Below are positions 21,993 through 27,066 of a stretch of 27,066 nucleotides of DNA, in pieces. The stretch spans positions 146,837 to 173,902 of the forward strand of contig VHZZ01000182.1 in the NCBI GenBank assembly GCA_009801015.1. The letters are read 5' to 3'. Under the pieces are notes generated by a model that worked only from the letters and a program-made list of their open reading frames with translations, had not been told where the DNA came from and searched no databases. How positions within the stretch are numbered: position 1 is the stretch's first letter; each line of letters opens with the position of its first letter. Source of the stretch: Silene noctiflora (taxonomy: Eukaryota > Streptophyta > Magnoliopsida > Caryophyllales > Caryophyllaceae). Made by a program: the position numbers and the translations under genes.

Positions 21993-23294
21993 TGTAATAC
22001 CCGTCCCTTATGAGGACCGTTGACTGACTATAGTTGACTTGTGTGACCTTAATCGTAAAAAAAGAAGTCGTTATTTGACTTTGGACTCGACCTACTGAGT
22101 GACACTCGGTCGAGTGAGGTGCACTCGACCGAGTGAAGAGGACTCGGTCGAGTACGCAGGCACTCGACCGAGTGCATTGTTGACCGCGTATTAAAATGTT
22201 ACGCATAGGTCACAGCGCCCGAATCATTCTTATTTCTTTTCGTTTCCCTTTCCTTCCCCAAAACCCTAGATCGACGCATCTCTCCCTACCACTTATACCT
22301 CACCTTGCTAGCATCTACCTAGGAGACTATCACGGGAAATGGAAGTATACGCCGACTCCGGCCTAGTCAACCGACCGTCTTATAAGGTAAGTCACCGTCA
22401 CCATCTATATGTCTTGGGTTAGGGTTATGGTTATGCGTAATCAAGTCGTACCATTGTTGTAGGTGTTGATGTCAGTGTGCGATGCTCGTATGTTGAATGG
22501 ATGATTGATGCTACGTGGAATGCGGTACAGGTAGGGTTTCCCTACTCAGTTGATTGTAGAACTGTATACTGTGTTAATGTGACGATCTTGTGATATGTAT
22601 TGTGATGTGATTCTATGATTGTGACGATGTTGTGATGGCGGTGTTGGTGGTGGATATTGGTGTTGGGTGTGATTGAGATGTGATCGGTATTGTGATTTTG
22701 TGTGTCATTGTGAGAGGTGGTCTCACCTCCATTGTTCACCTCCTGCGTTCTCTCAGCGCAGGATGGATGTGTACATTAAGGGGCTTGGGTATTGTGGGTG
22801 GTATGATTGCGGTCCCCACTGGCAGGGCTACACACTTTGGTGTGTAGTCGGTTACTTGATGTGTGGCGATGTGTGGCGATGATGGTGGTGATGACGGTGT
22901 GGAAGTTGTGCTGATCTGTTTACATTGTTATTTTTATATAGTTGTTCAGTTGACCGATCCCGTATTTGTTTTCAAAAACTGTGATGATCCATTCGGGGAT
23001 GGTGAGAAAACTAGCTTGCAGGTATAGTTGTTGTTTGGATGCTTGTTTATGAGGATCGTGTTTGGGGATGGAAAACCGCCGACGCTGACACTAGTATAGC
23101 TATGATAGAGTCCTCAGTTGTAATAGTCCAATGATGTATTTTTGTTTATCTTGTCCACATAAAATGTAATTAATAAAGTGTTGTTCTCGAATGGTCTATT
23201 TGATATGTACTTACCTTGGGTGATCGAGATGGTAGCACCCTTTGTTGTCAGGGAAGGTCTAGTACAGGATTCCTTGGTAAGTAGGAGTGTTACA
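21993..23294 (+). mobile_element. Solo LTR in pseudogene intron 11
   Basis: A 1302-bp block begins TGTAATACCC and ends GGAGTGTTACA, so it has TG...CA ends and short inverted termini. It is flanked by a perfect 5-bp target duplication ACTAT (21988-21992 and 23295-23299). The flanks align with intron 11 of the intact gene, which lacks the block near 10080-10110. No gag, pol or second LTR is present, so it is best read as a solo LTR left by recombination; the superfamily is probably Ty3/gypsy from the TGTAAYACCC start, which is an inference. The short open frames inside have no recognisable domain. Confidence 0.85.
22104..22173. repeat. Alternating inverted 12-mer array ACTCGGTCGAGT / ACTCGACCGAGT
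   Basis: Four perfect 12-mers sit at 22104-22115, 22123-22134, 22142-22153 and 22162-22173. Each is the reverse complement of its neighbour, and they lie 19-20 bp apart. A degenerate fifth unit is at 22085-22100 (actcgacctactgagt). Each 12-mer is itself nearly palindromic (ACTCG..CGAGT). The array sits about 110 bp inside the solo LTR. Confidence 0.92.
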
Positions 23295-25316
23295 ACTATA
23301 TTACTCCGCATAAACTACGTCCCGTGAAGAATTCAGGAAGAAATAATTATCCAATTATCACTCAGAGAATGTGGACGGCGAGCATAATTTACTAGGTTTT
23401 ACACACTGTTTGTTGGTAAAGTTGTCATGATTTTTAATCTGATACTCCCTTCATTCATCTCATTTGCATACGTTTTGTTTAATATACGTAAGGAGTATTT
23501 TAAACCAAACGAATGAAAATGAAATGAATAGAGGATTAGAGGATAAAACTATGTTGCATTTTCAGGACCTTAAAATCGAAGTTGGAAAGATTGTAGTTCC
23601 CAGACCACCACTCAGATTGATCAATGATTAAGAATACTAAGAGATGGCTACATTGTTTGTGAAAACACAATTTTCATTAGTTTACAAGTTTACTTTAGAA
23701 TACCTTAATTTTAGTAAAACAAATCAGTTGCGGTGCAAAACCATAGTTATTTAGTTTAACATAGCTTCAACAATCCTTAAAAAGCATCCATTGACATTAA
23801 TCCCTAACCCAGCTTATTACGTTCTATTGTTTTTCCTCTAGAAAGTAGCAGTGAATTAGTAGATACAAAGATGAAGAAACATACAATGTAGTCAAATTTA
23901 TCAAAGTCCCGAATCACAGAGGAACATTCTGAGAGTTGAAAGGATTATTACTCAAGTCTCTGCAAAAACATAGAGGAAGAGCTAACTGAACGAAAACAAA
24001 GATACCATGAGAAGGTCAGAAGTAAACAGAAAAAGGAAAGAACTTACGCTACTACTTCAGTTGCAATTTGCAAACACGGATACACACATCAATAAAACAA
24101 TATTACCCCAATGCTTTAAAAATATCCTTTCAAATGCGAGGTTACCGGGGTTGAATATTTGAATGTAGGGAGCCTTATTATCCATTTGTTAAACACACAG
24201 GCTATATCCAGAAGATCCGTAATGAAAATTGTATAGCACTACTACTTCAAACCAGCATAAGAACAGACAATAAAGAAACCCAACCTGTGAAATATGCTAA
24301 TAACAAATAAAACTTTTTTACTACTCACAGATACGCAAGGAGATTCATTCCAGTGAGATCAGGAATTTGATCATTTAGGTTGTTGTTTGCCAAGTATCTG
24401 AATATATTTGCAATAAACGTTAGGAGAACACTATCAAGATAAAATCTGAGTCTTAAAAGATGCATTCTGGCTAGTTTATAAGTTTCTTGGTTTACTTACA
24501 GCTCAAACATTATAGTCAGTGTGCTTAAATTGTCGGGGACAATCCCTGTAAGTTTGTTCCTGTCCAAACGACTGCAAGCCATGTAAAGATAATGTATGTC
24601 TGAGATTGGTTAAATTTGACTTTCCTGAAGGTAAACCTATAAGGTGAAAGACATATTTACATGACCTTCAAAGTCCTCACTCAGCTGGTTGTCATTTAAA
24701 ATGTTGTAGAAGTCATAAAGATAATAATTACTCTACTTTGTACCTTAGTTGCCCAAAACCATATACCAGCTCATCCACTTAGTGTTTATGGTGCATAATT
24801 TTATTTACAGATGAGAAAAGCATATTGGAGCAACATTCCATATGATAAAATGAGAGGGAAAAAAGGCATAATAAAAAATTAACTTCAAGGCTTTCATTTT
24901 CATTACAAAGCCCAAAAACCTTTTCAAGTTTGCCAACAAAATGACACATATTTTTTTTAGGACAAACATACGTATGTAGAAATTTTTTCCATACTAAAGG
25001 TGAATAATGTTCAGTTTTCATTTGAAAACATCTACGATGATTTTTCACGAAGATATACATCATCTTGGTTAACCAATTCAAAACGAACTTACATATGAAG
25101 CAGAGCCATCTATGAGCTGAAAAGTTTGAGTGGTATATCACCAGATAGTCTATTTTGTCCAAGATGACTGAAAAACATCAGTGTCAATGATTTGTGAAAC
25201 AACAAGGAGATGACGTATATAAATGGAGCAAAGTAAGCTTGTAACTACTGAGCCTTAAGGAGCATATCCAGCCCAAGAGTTGTTTTGTTGGAAACTGGCA
25301 ATGTTTCATTCAAAAA

Positions 25317-26222
25317 GTTGTCACTTAGATCAAGCCACACAAGATATGAGAGATTTCCAATAGAGTGTGATATGGATCCAATAAATTGATTAGAACTGAG
25401 AAATCTTCAACAAATAATGTAAATAAGTTCAACTAGGAAAGAGCCTTGCGACAGTTAATCATTGAAACTCGTGAGTTGTGACTATGAAGTTAGACCTTTA
25501 ACAGTTTATTGATTCAAGCAGCCACATCCCGATTACATAAAGTTTATAAATAATGAAAACAGACCAGAAAACTTCTTGGAAAGGGAGGCTTAGCGTAGAA
25601 AAATCAGGGAGCCACTTACAAGTTGGTTAGTTTCTCGAGTTGCCCAATAGACTCTGGAATTAAACCAGAGAACTTACAGCCGACAAGAACACTGCAACAA
25701 GAGAACACGGTGAGATCACTCACACTGCAGTAAGGAATGATGGATAAGTCATATTTCATGGAAATGGAGAGGATAAATATCTTACAGACTTCGTAAATTC
25801 TTCAATGTTCCAATATTTGTCGGAAGAGGTCCCAGCAGACCTCTGTTGTTTGACAGATCCCTTCATGGCCGAAACAGTGATCATTACACAGGATTACAGG
25901 AATACAAGGGCATAGAGTGGCAATAGTAAAAAGAACAATGGGCATGGAGAGCTGATTTATCTACTGATATAAAGATATACAGGGGAGAAAGTAAATGGTC
26001 AGAGCATAATAAAGACCGCAGCCGCAATAGCTTGCATCTACTAATATAAAGTTATAAGGTGGTAGCCAAATTTCCGGGATTCGATACATAGCTATTGAAA
26101 TTAAAATATTCATATAATTTTTAGGGTTTATAAATGTTTCTGTATCTTTTCAGTGTATATAGCCTTAACTGTGTGTCGAAATTCAGCGGCACAATTTCCG
26201 GATGACCTGTTATGAAAATTGC
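25317..26222. repeat. 906-bp tract identical to 12123-13028 (copy B)
   Basis: This is the pseudogene's copy of the tract, holding its exons 4 and 5 and the 5' part of exon 6, all still open. The first in-frame stop of the pseudogene lies about 70 bp beyond the 25317 border, in the diverged part of the same exon. Confidence 0.93.
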
Positions 26223-26865
26223 CTTTACCAGATCCTCCTTTACAATATAAAAAGTGCATTTAGTTTAGTGATTTTTGCTTTGTTCCACCAAATTCAAAGC
26301 CAAAGAATAGTGATTCTGGCCTAGTTGAAAATTAAAAGAACGTTCTCTAATTTGCAGATTAAATAAAAATTGAAGTTGAGAACAAAAATGATGGTTTGAA
26401 TTACTGAGTGTGTGCGGCAGCACGTGTTCCCCTCTTTCTCCTCATAGCCATAGAACATGGTCTGGTTGCATAATGAATGGATGCCATTAATATCCCTTCA
26501 TTACTAACCGTGAGAAAGAACCAGCTTAAGACTAGTGATATTGAAGAACTCACAAACTCTGCAACTCAGATAATGACAAGATGTCTTCAGGCATCGGACC
26601 TACAAAATTCGTCCCTGACAATATGCTGCATGTTAAATCGTCAAGGTTTAATAGGTAAGGAAAACTGTAACTATCAAAGAATAGACTGACAATTGCCAAC
26701 TAAATGATAAATTATAAAAATTTAATCTTATTTTTGTAACACACATATCAGTCACCCGAGAGCCATTGTAGTAAATTCCCTCCCACCTATGACTACATGG
26801 ATCATGTTCGACCCAATTTGGCGGGGTGTTCTGCCATTGTTTCTTGAGTGACATCAATGCAGCCA

Positions 26866-27066
26866 CTACATTGTTGAGTCACATATTTATATATGTTTGT
26901 GTTTTGATAATGACAAGTATACAGTTACTCTTAACCGTGTACTCAGTTTTTATAGTATGATTTAAATATTATTCAAGAACTGGGATTATGTCAAAGTCAA
27001 GTAAGCTTCATGATCAAGCGTCTAATTAAGATCAAAGCTATTCAAGTTGCAATGATAATCAAGATT
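26866..27066. other. Sequence upstream of pseudogene exon 2 (presumed intron 1)
   Basis: The acceptor (tgtag before 26865) is kept, but similarity to intron 1 of the intact gene ends within a few bases. No signal-peptide exon or promoter is visible. It may be intron with exon 1 beyond the window, or unrelated sequence joined at a duplication or insertion breakpoint. Confidence 0.5.

Noticed and set aside
22084-22173. CRISPR-like array
   Set aside because: The repeats are only 12 bp, alternate in orientation, have spacers of 7-8 bp and lie in a plant LTR.
22542-22882. Overlapping short open frames on both strands inside the LTR
   Set aside because: They read GT/GA-rich LTR sequence, have no recognisable domain and no splice or homology support.
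24779-25162. 127-codon minus-strand open frame
   Set aside because: It is mostly intron 7 of the pseudogene, overlapping exon 7 in a wrong frame. The true exon frame holds a TAG at 25112-25110.

Overview
This is a stretch of plant nuclear DNA. It is AT-rich, its genes are split by many small introns with canonical GT/AG borders, its proteins belong to plant families, and plant-type MITE, SINE and LTR insertions are scattered through it. The repeat flavour (GAGACGGTCT fold-backs, ACTCGACCGAGT motifs in an LTR) makes me lean towards Caryophyllales, but that is an impression and not proof.

Layout: (1) 1-848 is the upstream region and probable 5' UTR of the first gene. (2) 849-3915 (+) is a complete five-exon gene for the subunit 8/9 homologue of the ER membrane protein complex (202 aa). 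(3) 3916-5444 is intergenic and repeat-bearing. (4) 5445-15990 (-) is a complete 19-exon gene for a 927-aa leucine-rich-repeat receptor kinase of subfamily LRR-VIII-1 (HPCA1/At5g49770-like): signal peptide, LRR ectodomain built from one-repeat exons, cysteine-bearing membrane-proximal domain, transmembrane helix and an RD-type kinase with all catalytic residues. (5) 15991-17203 is intergenic, holding the promoter of that gene and the 3' flank of the next. (6) 17204-26865 (-) is a tandem second copy of the receptor gene. Exons 2-19 can all be found at the expected phase, but it carries nine in-frame stops, a 29-bp exon deletion and several broken splice sites, so it is a pseudogene. Exon 1 is not visible and would lie beyond the window or is lost.

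The two receptor copies act as internal controls for each other. They give an exact empty site for a 295-bp Tourist-like MITE, and approximate empty sites for a 1302-bp solo LTR and for a composite repeat insertion. They also reveal a 906-bp tract, spanning introns and exons, that is identical between copies whose flanks have diverged clearly. This suggests recent gene conversion, or an assembly error.

I see no operon-like or novel defence system. The interest lies in receptor duplication and decay, the identical tract, the unusual cysteine pattern in the presumed redox-sensing region, and the well-resolved small transposons.
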